DNA of 64,000 nt, taken from the IMG/VR virus record IMGVR_UViG_3300019776_000550, positions 27,499-91,498 of that record; one strand, given 5' to 3'. This document shows, in pieces, positions 22,930 to 30,954 of this stretch (position 1 is the first letter of the stretch; each line of letters starts with the position of its first letter). Source of the DNA: a virus. A program made the translations under genes and the position numbers. A model generated the notes under the pieces. It was not told the origin of the DNA. It ran no database searches and worked only from the letters and a program-made list of their open reading frames with translations.

Positions 22930-23317
22930 TTTCTTTTTTGTTTAAAGTTTATTGGGGGTACAACCCCTCGCAATTTCAGTAGGGGGTGGCTAAGGTAAGT
23001 AGTTCCTCAATCAGCAAATTTCCACAACTTCTATTAAAATTATGATGTCTTCATTCAGCAAATCTTTTTGTAGCACTATAATCAGCTAGGGGGGTCTTTT
23101 AGTATATTAATCCAAAGTACCTTCTTTTGTAGTAGGGATATTAGGTATATCATGTTCAGCAAGTGTATTTTTAATGTCAATTCTATTGTTCTAATGGGGG
23201 TTATTCAGTAGGTTTTTGCTGTTTTTGGCTGTTTTCATTTTAAAATAGTTTTTTTAAGTATATGGAAAACGGTCATTTTAAGCTACTTTTAGAGTTAACT
23301 GCCTGATTATCAATCAG

Positions 23318-23352
23318 TTTACTATGTCAAAATTATAATTTTACTATGTCAA
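23318..23352. repeat. tandem operator-like repeat TTTACTATGTCAA x2
   Basis: Exact 13-base repeats at 23318-23330 and 23340-23352, 22 bp apart (about two helical turns), so bound proteins would sit on one face of the DNA. Confidence 0.75.
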
Positions 23353-23362
23353 TATTTTGACA
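23347..23362. promoter_or_regulatory. palindromic operator candidate TGTCAATATTTTGACA
   Basis: A 6-bp dyad (TGTCAA/TTGACA) with a 4-base centre. It overlaps the second 13-base repeat and ends 10 bases upstream of the -7 box, an ideal position for repression or activation. Confidence 0.6.
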
Positions 23363-23372
23363 GTTTTTTCGC

Positions 23373-23380
23373 TATATTTG
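23373..23380 (+). promoter_or_regulatory. Bacteroides-type -7 box TATATTTG
   Basis: A perfect match to TAnnTTTG, 19 bases before the start codon at 23400. The -33 TTTG is not at the normal distance (TTTG at 23356-23359 is too close), so activation by a protein bound at the adjacent repeats is plausible. Confidence 0.6.
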
Positions 23381-23399
23381 TACAAATCATTTGATAAAA

Positions 23400-23933
23400 A
23401 TGAAGATAAAAGAAGTAATAAAAATCAATAAAGTAGCTGTAAAAGTAAGAGATGTAGATATAGGTGTTAATCCTTTCATGAAAGATGTAAATATTAAAGT
23501 ATCTGTAGTAAATTTAGAAGGTGATTATGTTAAAGAGGATGATTTATACTTACCAAATAACACTTATATTGAATCAGAACCTTATACAAAGATTTTTATA
23601 AATGCTGAAAACAGAAAAATTGTTAATAAATTAACACAACGAGGTAAAGATTTGCTATTATGGTTGCTTTATGAGATGGAAGCTGGTCAAGATTTTATTA
23701 AAATTAATAAAGTTAGATATATGAAAGAATTAAGTATCAAATCTGTTAATACTTATAAAACAGCTTTATCAGAATTAATAAGATATGGTATGTTAAAGGA
23801 GTCAAAAGCAAAAGATATATACTGGATTAATTCACAATTCTTTTTTAATGGTAATAGAATCAAGAAATATAAAAAACAACTGATAAATAAAGATGGCAAT
23901 AGAATTAATAATAAAGAGAAAGGCGTTTCCTGA
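23400..23933 (+). CDS. RepL-like winged-helix DNA-binding protein
   Basis: First gene of the rightward arm. The C-terminal half (RGKDLLLWLLYEMEAGQDFI, SIKSVNTYKTALSELIRYGM, YWINSQFFFNGNR) matches the winged-helix layout of plasmid RepL-type replication proteins, including the 'YWIN..FFFNGdR' ending. The N-terminal 70 residues are a separate beta-rich part. It could bind the adjacent repeats as replication initiator or as autoregulator. A TTG at 23391 is in frame, but ATG 23400 is the natural start. Confidence 0.65.
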   Translation: MKIKEVIKINKVAVKVRDVDIGVNPFMKDVNIKVSVVNLEGDYVKEDDLYLPNNTYIESEPYTKIFINAENRKIVNKLTQRGKDLLLWLLYEMEAGQDFIKINKVRYMKELSIKSVNTYKTALSELIRYGMLKESKAKDIYWINSQFFFNGNRIKKYKKQLINKDGNRINNKEKGVS

Positions 23934-24186
23934 AAGAGAAAAACTAGAGTTAAGGTTAAAAGAAATGGGATTTAAGAATAAAATTGATTCTAAACCTTAT
24001 ACTGCTTGGAAAATATGGAATAGTTTTTTGGTTATTCGTACTTACGGTAACTATTATACAGTACATACTAACGGAGATATAGACCATTATGAAGTTAAAA
24101 AATGTGCTTATCAAGGTATTAGTTACGAAATGAACAATTTTGATTTTTTAGGTCAACTTTTAACAAAAAAAGATATAGAACAATGA
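23893..24186 (+). CDS. hypothetical protein, 97 aa
   Basis: Unknown. Basic N-terminal helix (FPEREKLELRLKEMGFKNK), then a beta sheet (YTAWKIWNSFLVIRTYGNYY). The start overlaps the RepL-like gene by 41 bases, more than usual, so an internal start such as ATG 23965 is possible. It overlaps the next gene by 4 bases. Confidence 0.6.
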   Translation: MAIELIIKRKAFPEREKLELRLKEMGFKNKIDSKPYTAWKIWNSFLVIRTYGNYYTVHTNGDIDHYEVKKCAYQGISYEMNNFDFLGQLLTKKDIEQ

Positions 24187-24377
24187 ACTTAGAAGAAGTA
24201 ACAAAGATAAGAGTAAGAATCAAAGCTCTTCAATTGCAAGTTGATACTGCCAATAGTATCATAGAAAAAGCTGAACTAATGGATGAAATTGAAGATTTAA
24301 AAATTCAAGTTGGTGATTTTGAAAGAAAAGTAAGAGATATTAGTGATGATTTAGATTGTGAAAACTGTAGCGGATAA
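24183..24377 (+). CDS. small coiled-coil protein, 64 aa
   Basis: Nearly all helix with heptad-like Leu/Ile positions (VRIKALQLQVDTANSIIEKA) and a C-terminal DCENC. Possibly a dimerising adaptor for a neighbouring protein. Function unknown. Confidence 0.6.
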   Translation: MNLEEVTKIRVRIKALQLQVDTANSIIEKAELMDEIEDLKIQVGDFERKVRDISDDLDCENCSG

Positions 24378-24378
24378 T

Positions 24379-25146
24379 ATGAAATACTTTATAGACACTG
24401 AATTTCTTGAAGGAACGCAAGATAAAACTATATTTGGAATTAAATATGGTAAAACGAAGCCTACAATTGATTTAATATCAATAGGTATAGTAGCAGAAGA
24501 TGGTAGAGAATATTATGCTATTAGCAAAGATTTTAATTTAAAAGAAGCTTGGAATAGGTATGATTTAAAAATCAATAAACATTTTCCACAAGGTTCTGAA
24601 TATAATAAAGAATATTGGATTAGAGACAATGTGTTATTTTCAATTTGGAAAGAACTTGTAGCTAAAGATGTACAATGGTACAAAGATATGTGGAGAAAAG
24701 TTCCAACTTATACAAATGCTTATAATCCTAAAGACCATTACTTTAATTACAGTAACCTTAAAAGACTTATTAATGATTACGGCAAAACAAATAAACAAAT
24801 AGCAGAAGAAGTTAAAGAATTTGTTTATAAAAATAATAAACCTGAGTTTTATGGTTATTATTCAGATTATGATTGGGTAGCTTTTTGCTGGTTATTTGGG
24901 AAAATGATAGATTTACCTAAAGAGTTTCCTCAATATTGTATTGATTTAAAACAAGAATTAGATAATAAAGTTAAAACTTATTTTGCACAAAGAGATGATG
25001 ATTATATATTAAATGTTTATGGTTATGAAGGCGTATTAAATAAAGTTAAACAGTTGCCTGATTACCCAAAGCAAATTAATGAACATCATGCTTTAGCGGA
25101 TGCTAAATGGAATAAAGAGTTATATGATTTTTTTGACTTTTATTGA
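24379..25146 (+). CDS. DEDDh 3'-5' exoribonuclease, Rv2179c-like
   Basis: RNase T-like fold of the Rv2179c family. Motifs: FIDTEFLEG (Exo I D and E), FYGYYSDYDWVAFCWLFG (Exo II D) and the DEDDh motif III HHALADAKWN. At 255 aa it is longer than Rv2179c itself because of an insert around residues 70-130. It would trim RNA or short oligonucleotides; in a phage early operon that could mean host mRNA turnover or removal of signalling oligonucleotides, which is inference. I chose ATG 24379, 1 base after the previous stop, over the GTG at 24358. Confidence 0.8.
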   Translation: MKYFIDTEFLEGTQDKTIFGIKYGKTKPTIDLISIGIVAEDGREYYAISKDFNLKEAWNRYDLKINKHFPQGSEYNKEYWIRDNVLFSIWKELVAKDVQWYKDMWRKVPTYTNAYNPKDHYFNYSNLKRLINDYGKTNKQIAEEVKEFVYKNNKPEFYGYYSDYDWVAFCWLFGKMIDLPKEFPQYCIDLKQELDNKVKTYFAQRDDDYILNVYGYEGVLNKVKQLPDYPKQINEHHALADAKWNKELYDFFDFY

Positions 25147-25172
25147 ATAATTAAAACTTAACTTATAATATT

Positions 25173-25367
25173 ATGTGGCAAACATGTCCTATATGTAAAG
25201 GGATTGGTAAAGTCAATCATTCTTATATAAATAATTCAAATACTTCTCTTTGTGAAACTTGTGATGGCAAAGGGATAATTAGTGAATTAACTGGATTATC
25301 ACCTGTTAAAGCCAATAATCAAAATATTAAATATAAAAACTTAAAACAATTTACAAGATGGAAATAA
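25173..25367 (+). CDS. DnaJ-type zinc-finger small protein
   Basis: A 64-aa protein with two CxxCxGxG modules (CPICKGIGK and CETCDGKGI) forming one zinc site like half of the DnaJ cysteine-rich domain. Such proteins are common in phages and are thought to act as zinc-binding adaptors or redox chaperones. It overlaps the Acb2-like gene by 10 bases, so the two are likely co-translated. Confidence 0.75.
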   Translation: MWQTCPICKGIGKVNHSYINNSNTSLCETCDGKGIISELTGLSPVKANNQNIKYKNLKQFTRWK

Positions 25368-25630
25368 AGCAAACTTTTGGGCAAAAAGCAGTAGGTTTAA
25401 CTTTTAATCCTAGTGACAACGATAAAGTAGGTAAAGCTAAACAACTAGCTGCTGACTTAATTGATTTAGTAGAGTTAGATTATTATGAAAAAACTACTCT
25501 TCCAACAGATGAAAAAATTAATCAACTTGGCAAATCAAGTTGGTTAACTAATGTTTTTCGTACAGCAGCGTTTAATACAATTATAGCTGCACAAATGGCA
25601 GTAGTTAAATTTTTAACTTGGAAAGATTAA
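25358..25630 (+). CDS. Acb2/Tad1-like cyclic-nucleotide sponge (anti-CBASS candidate)
   Basis: A 90-aa, mostly helical protein. The N-terminal signature FGQKAVGLTFNPSDNDKVGK is followed by KQLAADLIDLVE and a C-terminal helix NTIIAAQMAVVKFLTW. This is the pattern I associate with the Acb2/Tad1 hairpin family (FNPS..., A-LID, then 'A-M-AVK-LT'), hexameric proteins that sequester cyclic di- and trinucleotides from CBASS and in some members gcADPR from Thoeris. Length fits (about 80-100 aa). It ends the early transcript with a terminator 24 bases downstream. Assignment is by motif recall without a search. Confidence 0.7.
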   Translation: MEIKQTFGQKAVGLTFNPSDNDKVGKAKQLAADLIDLVELDYYEKTTLPTDEKINQLGKSSWLTNVFRTAAFNTIIAAQMAVVKFLTWKD

Positions 25631-25653
25631 TTAGGGTTTGAAAAATAAAACTG

Positions 25654-25688
25654 ATAGGTTATGATATTTTATTATAACCTATTTTTTA
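25654..25688 (+). terminator. intrinsic terminator
   Basis: A 9-bp stem (ATAGGTTAT at 25654-25662 with 25674-25682) followed by TTTTTAT, downstream of the Acb2-like gene. Confidence 0.75.
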
Positions 25689-25701
25689 TATTTACAATAT
25701 T

Positions 25702-26649
25702 ATGAGATTAGGAAACATAGGAAATACAAGTTCTGCAACTGATGTTTTTGTAAAAACTGTAGTTGATAGAAATAATTTGCATATTGAAAAAGCAAAAGAA
25801 AGTTCTAATGGTCAAATATCATTTAGAGATGATATACATGAATATAGAAGTGTACATTCAAAAAATGTATATACTTCTGTAACTACTTTTATTGGACAGT
25901 TTCAGAAACCTTTTAAGGCTGAATACTGGAGTTATTATAAAGCTTTAGAAAGTGTTGTAATTGCAACTTATGGTCAACAAACATGGTATGCTATTAAAAG
26001 AAAGTTAAAAGAATTTAGAGCTTTAGATAGAGAAGATGATGGTGTAGTTTACATGAAAGATGTAATTAAACAATTTAACATACCACAAGTTCATACTAAA
26101 GTTGAACATCTTAGACAACAATGGGATAAAAAGAGAGATGATGCTTGTGCTAAAGGAACTGCGTTTCATAACAAAAAAGAAGAAGAATCTTATTCTAATG
26201 GGTATGATTCGATTAATAATATGATAGTTCCTACATCATTGAAATACTCTTTTGACTTATCTAAATTAGAAGATGGATTTCATGCTGAATTACTTGTTTA
26301 TAATGATTACTTTCAGATAGCTGGCAAGATTGATAAATGTATCATTAAAACAGAAGGTAATAAGAGATATGTTTATATTGATGATTATAAGACTAATGAA
26401 AAGATAACTAAGAGAAATGAATTTCAAAGTCTTAAACCTCCTATAAGTCACTTGGATGATTGTAAATGGAATATTTATAGATTGCAGCTATCAATGTATG
26501 GAGTTTTGTTAGAATTAGCAGGATATGAAGTTAAACATTTACAACTTACTCATTGTACTGACTTTGGTGAATTTCCTGAACCATTCACTATTTTAAGAGA
26601 TGAAATACATACTATTTTAGAATATAGAGCAAGTCAATTATACAATTAA
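25702..26649 (+). CDS. PD-(D/E)XK nuclease, RecB/Cas4-like
   Basis: Exonuclease-type nuclease. Motifs: KGTAFHNKKEEE (the GxxxH motif I), FHAELLVYNDYFQIAGKIDK (E and the AGKID motif II), VYIDDYKTNEKI (D-Y-K-T motif III, PD-(D/E)XK) and the motif IV QLSMYGVLLE. At 315 aa it matches phage RecB-like nucleases, which process DNA ends for recombination with Sak4 or degrade host DNA. It lies just after the terminator, likely with its own weak promoter (TATATTTA near 25687). Confidence 0.8.
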   Translation: MRLGNIGNTSSATDVFVKTVVDRNNLHIEKAKESSNGQISFRDDIHEYRSVHSKNVYTSVTTFIGQFQKPFKAEYWSYYKALESVVIATYGQQTWYAIKRKLKEFRALDREDDGVVYMKDVIKQFNIPQVHTKVEHLRQQWDKKRDDACAKGTAFHNKKEEESYSNGYDSINNMIVPTSLKYSFDLSKLEDGFHAELLVYNDYFQIAGKIDKCIIKTEGNKRYVYIDDYKTNEKITKRNEFQSLKPPISHLDDCKWNIYRLQLSMYGVLLELAGYEVKHLQLTHCTDFGEFPEPFTILRDEIHTILEYRASQLYN

Positions 26650-26664
26650 ATTAAGCATTCAATT

Positions 26665-26931
26665 ATGTTAAAAGATTATATTGTATCAGCAAATTCTGCT
26701 AATGTTACAGTAACTAACACTTGTTATACAACTAAATTAGAAACAACAAAACCTGATTTTTATGAATACTGGTGGTTAAACTTAACTGATAACAATGAAG
26801 TTGTAGTAACTCATTCAGGTAAAGCTTATGGTTTTAAAGATGATTTAGAAAAACAATTACTTATTGAATTTGCAAGAAAATTTCCTGATGTAGAAGTATC
26901 AGATTATATTTTTAAAATGAGAATGTTATGA
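26665..26931 (+). CDS. hypothetical protein, 88 aa
   Basis: Unknown, beta-rich at the start (ANVTVTNTCYTTKLETTKPD) with a helical end. It overlaps the next gene by 4 bases. Confidence 0.6.
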   Translation: MLKDYIVSANSANVTVTNTCYTTKLETTKPDFYEYWWLNLTDNNEVVVTHSGKAYGFKDDLEKQLLIEFARKFPDVEVSDYIFKMRML

Positions 26932-27329
26932 TAAATGTAAAAGATTTAAAGAAAGGTGTTTCAATCGAAGATGTTTGTAATACACTTTTAGAAGCAAGAG
27001 TTCAAATACAACTCTATCATTGGGCTGCAAAACCTGCTATTAACTTTGCATTACATGAAGCCTTAGGAGCTTTGTATAATGATATTGATGGTAAACTAGA
27101 TGGCTTTGTGGAAACCTCACAAGGAACTTATGGCAAAGTGTTTATGTTAAAAACAAAACCATTAGCAACAAGTAATGGAGTAGTTGCAACTCAAGCATTG
27201 TCTTATGTAAAAGGTTTAAATGAGTTTCTTATATCTGCCAGAAGTAGCATTACACATAGTCATCTACAAAACGAGATAGATGATTTTATTAATATTGTAA
27301 ATTTAGCATTGTATAAGCTTACACCTTAG
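26928..27329 (+). CDS. ferritin/Dps-like protein (DUF5856-like)
   Basis: Helical 133-aa protein. The first helix LLEARVQIQLYHWAAKPAIN and the following LHEALGALYNDIDGKLDGFV have the spacing of the phage Dps-like family annotated as DUF5856, and a later acidic helix (HSHLQNEIDDFINIVNLALY) completes a four-helix bundle. Dps-like cages bind DNA or iron, but the full ferroxidase ligands are not evident. Last gene of this transcript. Confidence 0.55.
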   Translation: MINVKDLKKGVSIEDVCNTLLEARVQIQLYHWAAKPAINFALHEALGALYNDIDGKLDGFVETSQGTYGKVFMLKTKPLATSNGVVATQALSYVKGLNEFLISARSSITHSHLQNEIDDFINIVNLALYKLTP

Positions 27330-27343
27330 TTTATAAAGGTGTA
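27320..27343 (+). terminator. weak intrinsic terminator
   Basis: An 8-bp stem (TACACCTT at 27320-27327 with 27336-27343) that includes the stop codon of the gene before it, followed by a T-rich but interrupted stretch. Confidence 0.5.
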
Positions 27344-27454
27344 GTTGATTTATTTACTTATTTTTGGGTTAATTTCAGTTGATTATTTGAAAGCTAGATT
27401 AACCTAATTCCATTCTATTATCCTAATGGGCATACCAATTTAACACTTATAAAA

Positions 27455-27790
27455 ATGGCATCTTTAACATTAACAGAAGTAGCAATTGAATCATTAATTC
27501 CTAACCCCAATCAGCTTGTTCTTGAATTACCAAAGGATTATGATAAGGGAAAGTTTAACATTCAACGTCAAGATAAACATTTAAGAACTGACCTATTATA
27601 TAAAGTAGAAAAAATAGGTCAAAATGCAAAAGACTTTCTTGGTATTGATAAAAATTATTTCATACTTTTACAACCTAACCTTACTGTAATAACAATTTTG
27701 ATAGAAGGGCTTACTTATATCTTAATTGACATGACAGATGTGTTAGTAGCATTTAAAGAAAAAAAGCAATTAGTACATGTTGAACAATAA
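27455..27790 (+). CDS. hypothetical protein, 111 aa, first gene of the packaging/structural operon
   Basis: Unknown. Beta-rich, with two hydrophobic strands (LTVITILIEGLTYILIDMTD) that could be a buried sheet rather than a membrane segment. It is preceded by a 125-base spacer that probably holds the late promoter, though no clear consensus is visible. It overlaps the HU/IHF-like gene by 14 bases. Confidence 0.6.
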   Translation: MASLTLTEVAIESLIPNPNQLVLELPKDYDKGKFNIQRQDKHLRTDLLYKVEKIGQNAKDFLGIDKNYFILLQPNLTVITILIEGLTYILIDMTDVLVAFKEKKQLVHVEQ

Positions 27791-27995
27791 TGCAGTTACA
27801 GCTAGATTTATTAAAGAGATAAGTGAAGAACTTAATATTGATGAAGCTAAAGTTGCTGAAATATTAAATAATTTCTTTGATACTATTATTAACTTTGCAA
27901 GCCAAAAGAAAGCTATTTTCTTTTGGCTTACTGGTTTTGGTAAGATTTATTATAGAAAATATAAAAAACCTGATGTAAGGAGGAAATCAAAATGA
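27777..27995 (+). CDS. HU/IHF-like DNA-binding protein, short form
   Basis: Resembles the dimerisation half of HU/IHF: T-x-x-FI-x-x-IS helix (AVTARFIKEISEELNI), a second helix (KVAEILNNFFDTIINFAS) and the beta turn LTGFGKIYYRKYKKPDVRRK matching the 'GFGKF..RK' strand. At 72 aa it lacks the long DNA-binding arms. IHF-like subunits among structural genes are a known crAss-like feature; they may help genome packaging or ejection. Confidence 0.6.
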   Translation: MLNNNAVTARFIKEISEELNIDEAKVAEILNNFFDTIINFASQKKAIFFWLTGFGKIYYRKYKKPDVRRKSK

Positions 27996-28141
27996 GATAT
28001 TTAATACCATTTTATTTTTTATATGAATTTATAAAAAATGATTTTGAACTACCTGTTTATACTAATGTCAATATTATATATACAACTATTATGTTATTAT
28101 ATATAATAGCGGTTTTACTATTAAATTGTAAATTATGCTAG
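27992..28141 (+). CDS. small membrane protein, 49 aa
   Basis: Starts MRYLIPFYFLYEFIKNDFEL and has a hydrophobic C-terminus (TTIMLLYIIAVLLLNC). It overlaps the HU/IHF-like stop (ATGA, 27992-27995) and the next start (28135), so it is embedded in the operon. A true Shine-Dalgarno AGGAGG lies 8 bases upstream, unusual in this genome, although those bases also encode Arg-Arg-Lys. Confidence 0.6.
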   Translation: MRYLIPFYFLYEFIKNDFELPVYTNVNIIYTTIMLLYIIAVLLLNCKLC

Positions 28142-28788
28142 ACGAATGGTTTGAATTAAAATACGATTTACCTGTTCTTAAAACAGAATGTAGAAATGTT
28201 GAATATCTTAAAAAGATATACACACGAGATAATGGTGATGTAACTAGTGAACCAGGTGGTAAAAGTGTTAGAGTAAAAAAGACAGCAGCTAAAGAAATAG
28301 CTTATATTTACTTTACTTTAAGCACTAATCATTTTCAAGGATATAAAGGTAAACAACGAGATTCAATAATTAAAGAACGTGTAGGACTACCTTTAAACTG
28401 GACACCTGATGAAGAAATTAAAAATGCAATTAGATTCTTAAAAGAAGATACTACTATTATTGAAGAAAAATTACTTAATACAATTGAAAGTAATTTACAA
28501 ACTAATAGAGAGTTGTTTGAAGAAGTTGAAACTAATAACAAAAAAGTATTAGAATTTCTTCAAAAAGAAGTAAATGAATTAACAACAGAACAGCTTAGTG
28601 AAAGAAAGATTTTAATTGATAATCTTAAAAATGATTTTAGAATCATGTTAGGTTTTATCAATGATTTAGGTAGTGCTTTTGAAAAAGTTAAAAAGCTTAG
28701 AATTGACTTAAATCAAGCTAAGCGAAAGCAAGGTAAAGAATTAAGTACTATAGAAACTGACAGAAGTTTTTATCAAAGAAATAGATAA
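28135..28788 (+). CDS. putative small terminase subunit or packaging accessory
   Basis: A 217-aa protein directly before TerL (no gap). The N-terminal part includes a possible helix-turn-helix region (RVKKTAAKEIAYIYF...RDSIIKERVGLPLNW) and a long coiled coil from about 100 to 205. Position and architecture are compatible with a TerS-like protein, but no family match is evident; it could equally be a neck or portal accessory. Confidence 0.4.
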   Translation: MLDEWFELKYDLPVLKTECRNVEYLKKIYTRDNGDVTSEPGGKSVRVKKTAAKEIAYIYFTLSTNHFQGYKGKQRDSIIKERVGLPLNWTPDEEIKNAIRFLKEDTTIIEEKLLNTIESNLQTNRELFEEVETNNKKVLEFLQKEVNELTTEQLSERKILIDNLKNDFRIMLGFINDLGSAFEKVKKLRIDLNQAKRKQGKELSTIETDRSFYQRNR

Positions 28789-30954
28789 ATGTTTACAGGA
28801 ATTAATTATTTTAGAGAACTTGCTTTATATTATGATAAGCATGGATATTACCCTTATGCAAATGAATATCAAGAAATTTATAATGAATTAAACCCTGCCA
28901 ATAGCAAATTAAAAGTACCTGTTCCCTTTGATGCTTTACCTTATTACATGCAAGATTTTGCAAAGGAAACTATTACAAAATTTGTAAATGGAGATAGTCA
29001 TGGTGATACTATTATTACAGGAGAACATTTCTTTTATCTCAATGCTGTTAATATTGAAAGAACTGTAGTTAATCAACCTGGAATACATAAGAATAACACA
29101 ACTAATGCTAGAAAAGTAGGTAGTAGAAAATTTGCATTTCCTGATTTTTGGGATGAAGATTGGAGATACTTTTGGGCTTGTGATATAGCAAGACACGGAT
29201 TAAAAGAAGGATATGAATTAGAAGAATATAATAGAATATGCAAACCATGTAGTTTACAACTCATTACAACTCCTGAAAACTTTAGTGGAGGATTAGATAT
29301 TTTTTATCTTAAACCTAGAGGTGTAGGAGCAAGTTGGAAAGGTGGCTCTTATGCTAATTATAATCAATTTTTAATTCCTGACAGTAATACTTTTATTATG
29401 GCTGAAACTCAAGAATACCTTTTGAAAGATGGTATTTTTGATAAGTTTAATAAGATAAGAAGTTTTATTCAAAGTAAATGTTGGTGGTTAAGCAAACATT
29501 TTTATAAAGAAAGTTTAAGTAACTTTGAATATAGCACAGGATTAAAACAAATCATTAATGGAGCAAATGTAACACAAGGCTTTAACACTACCGTTGCAGG
29601 TGTTACAATAGATGGTAGTGCAGACAAAGCTCGTGGTAAAAGAGGTAATATTATATTTGAAGAAGCAGGTTCATTTCCTTCATTAGCAAGAGTATGGGAA
29701 GTAAGTGAAGCTTCTGTAAATGAATATGGTGTTATATATGGACAAAGAAGAGCTTTTGGTACAGGAGGTGATGAAGGAGGTCATTTTGCTTTTATGGAAG
29801 AAGTTACTAATAATCCACAAGATTATAGAGTAATTCAATGTGAAAATATATATGATGAATTTCAAAAACCTATTACATTCTTTACTCCTTGTTATACTAA
29901 CATTACAGATAAAGATGAAAATGGAAATAGTGACAAGGAGTTAGCTAAAAAGAAATTTGACAAAATAGAAGAAGAGTTAAATAAAAGTGATAATATTACA
30001 AGGTTAGACCAGCATAAAGCTGAATTTCCTAGAAAACCATCAGATGCTTTTAGAACATTAGCTGATAATTTATTACCATCAGCTAAGGCTAAACAAAGGT
30101 TGGAATATCTTGAAAAAACAAATATAGATAGAGCAGTTTGTACTTATGGTACTTTAGAAACTAATACAAAAGAAATTATATTTCTACCTGACAATGTTTT
30201 ACCTTTTGAGCAATATCCTGTAAAATCTGATGGTAAGAGTAAAAAAGGTTGTATTGCTATATTTCAACAACCTTTTAAAGTTCGCAATACAGTACCTGAC
30301 GATTTGTATATTCTTTATGTAGATGCTTATACGCAAGATGAATCTCAATCAGGTTCAGTAGGAGCTGCTTATGTATATGAACAACCTAATAGATATACTA
30401 GATTTAAAGGAGGTATAAGTCCTGCTTGGTATGTAAGTAGACCTGAGGGATTTAATGGTTCTACAGAATTTGCTAAAAATGTATTTTTACTTGCTGAATT
30501 TTACAATGCTAAGATTAGTTTAGAAAATGACCAAGTAGGAGATTTAGTAAGTTATGCAAAAAAGAATAGAGATACTAAAGGTAGAAAGCTTACTTTGTAT
30601 TTAAGTGAACAGTTTGATTTAGGTTTTGATGAAAAATTAGCTACTAAAGCATCTATGAAAAGAAGTTTTGGTATGCACATGACAGAACCTAGAAAACGAC
30701 AAGGTTTGAAGTATTTAGATGAATGGTTAACTACTCCAAGAGGTATAAATGAAGATGGTCAGATTATTTATAATATCGATATGATTTATGATAGAGGACT
30801 ACTTAAAGAAATTAAATATTATAAGTATGGAGTAAACGCTGATAGAATTTCTAGTTGGTTAATTGGTATGTATCATATCAAAGAAGAAGAATATCAAGAA
30901 ACTAAAAGAAGAAGACGAGAACACAATAGTTTAGAAAACCTAAGATTATACTAA
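28789..30954 (+). CDS. terL: large terminase subunit (TerL)
   Basis: Packaging motor. ATPase domain: Walker A-like YLKPRGVGASWKGG (about 173-186), Walker B GNIIFEEAGSF (about 286-296), and coupling motif in the following segment (VIYGQRRAFGTGGDE). Nuclease domain: DLYILYVDAYTQDE (first Asp of the RNase H-like site, about 503) and ISLENDQVGDLVSY (second acidic strand). At 721 aa it fits crAss-like TerL. It overlaps the portal gene by one base (TAATG). This is one of the best-supported calls in the window. Confidence 0.92.
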   Translation: MFTGINYFRELALYYDKHGYYPYANEYQEIYNELNPANSKLKVPVPFDALPYYMQDFAKETITKFVNGDSHGDTIITGEHFFYLNAVNIERTVVNQPGIHKNNTTNARKVGSRKFAFPDFWDEDWRYFWACDIARHGLKEGYELEEYNRICKPCSLQLITTPENFSGGLDIFYLKPRGVGASWKGGSYANYNQFLIPDSNTFIMAETQEYLLKDGIFDKFNKIRSFIQSKCWWLSKHFYKESLSNFEYSTGLKQIINGANVTQGFNTTVAGVTIDGSADKARGKRGNIIFEEAGSFPSLARVWEVSEASVNEYGVIYGQRRAFGTGGDEGGHFAFMEEVTNNPQDYRVIQCENIYDEFQKPITFFTPCYTNITDKDENGNSDKELAKKKFDKIEEELNKSDNITRLDQHKAEFPRKPSDAFRTLADNLLPSAKAKQRLEYLEKTNIDRAVCTYGTLETNTKEIIFLPDNVLPFEQYPVKSDGKSKKGCIAIFQQPFKVRNTVPDDLYILYVDAYTQDESQSGSVGAAYVYEQPNRYTRFKGGISPAWYVSRPEGFNGSTEFAKNVFLLAEFYNAKISLENDQVGDLVSYAKKNRDTKGRKLTLYLSEQFDLGFDEKLATKASMKRSFGMHMTEPRKRQGLKYLDEWLTTPRGINEDGQIIYNIDMIYDRGLLKEIKYYKYGVNADRISSWLIGMYHIKEEEYQETKRRRREHNSLENLRLY

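Larger units (their letters stand above)
22930..23399. promoter_or_regulatory. divergent early control region, possible replication origin
   Basis: A 470-base gene-free region between the leftward and rightward halves. It holds G-runs (22954, 22982, 23089, 23196), three copies of TCAGCAAAT or TCAGCAAGT (23011, 23055, 23156), two copies of TTCAGTAGG (22975, 23204), a CTGATT/AATCAG dyad (23303-23317), tandem 13-base repeats and a palindrome next to a promoter. Both transcription arms start here. An origin role is speculative. Confidence 0.6.
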
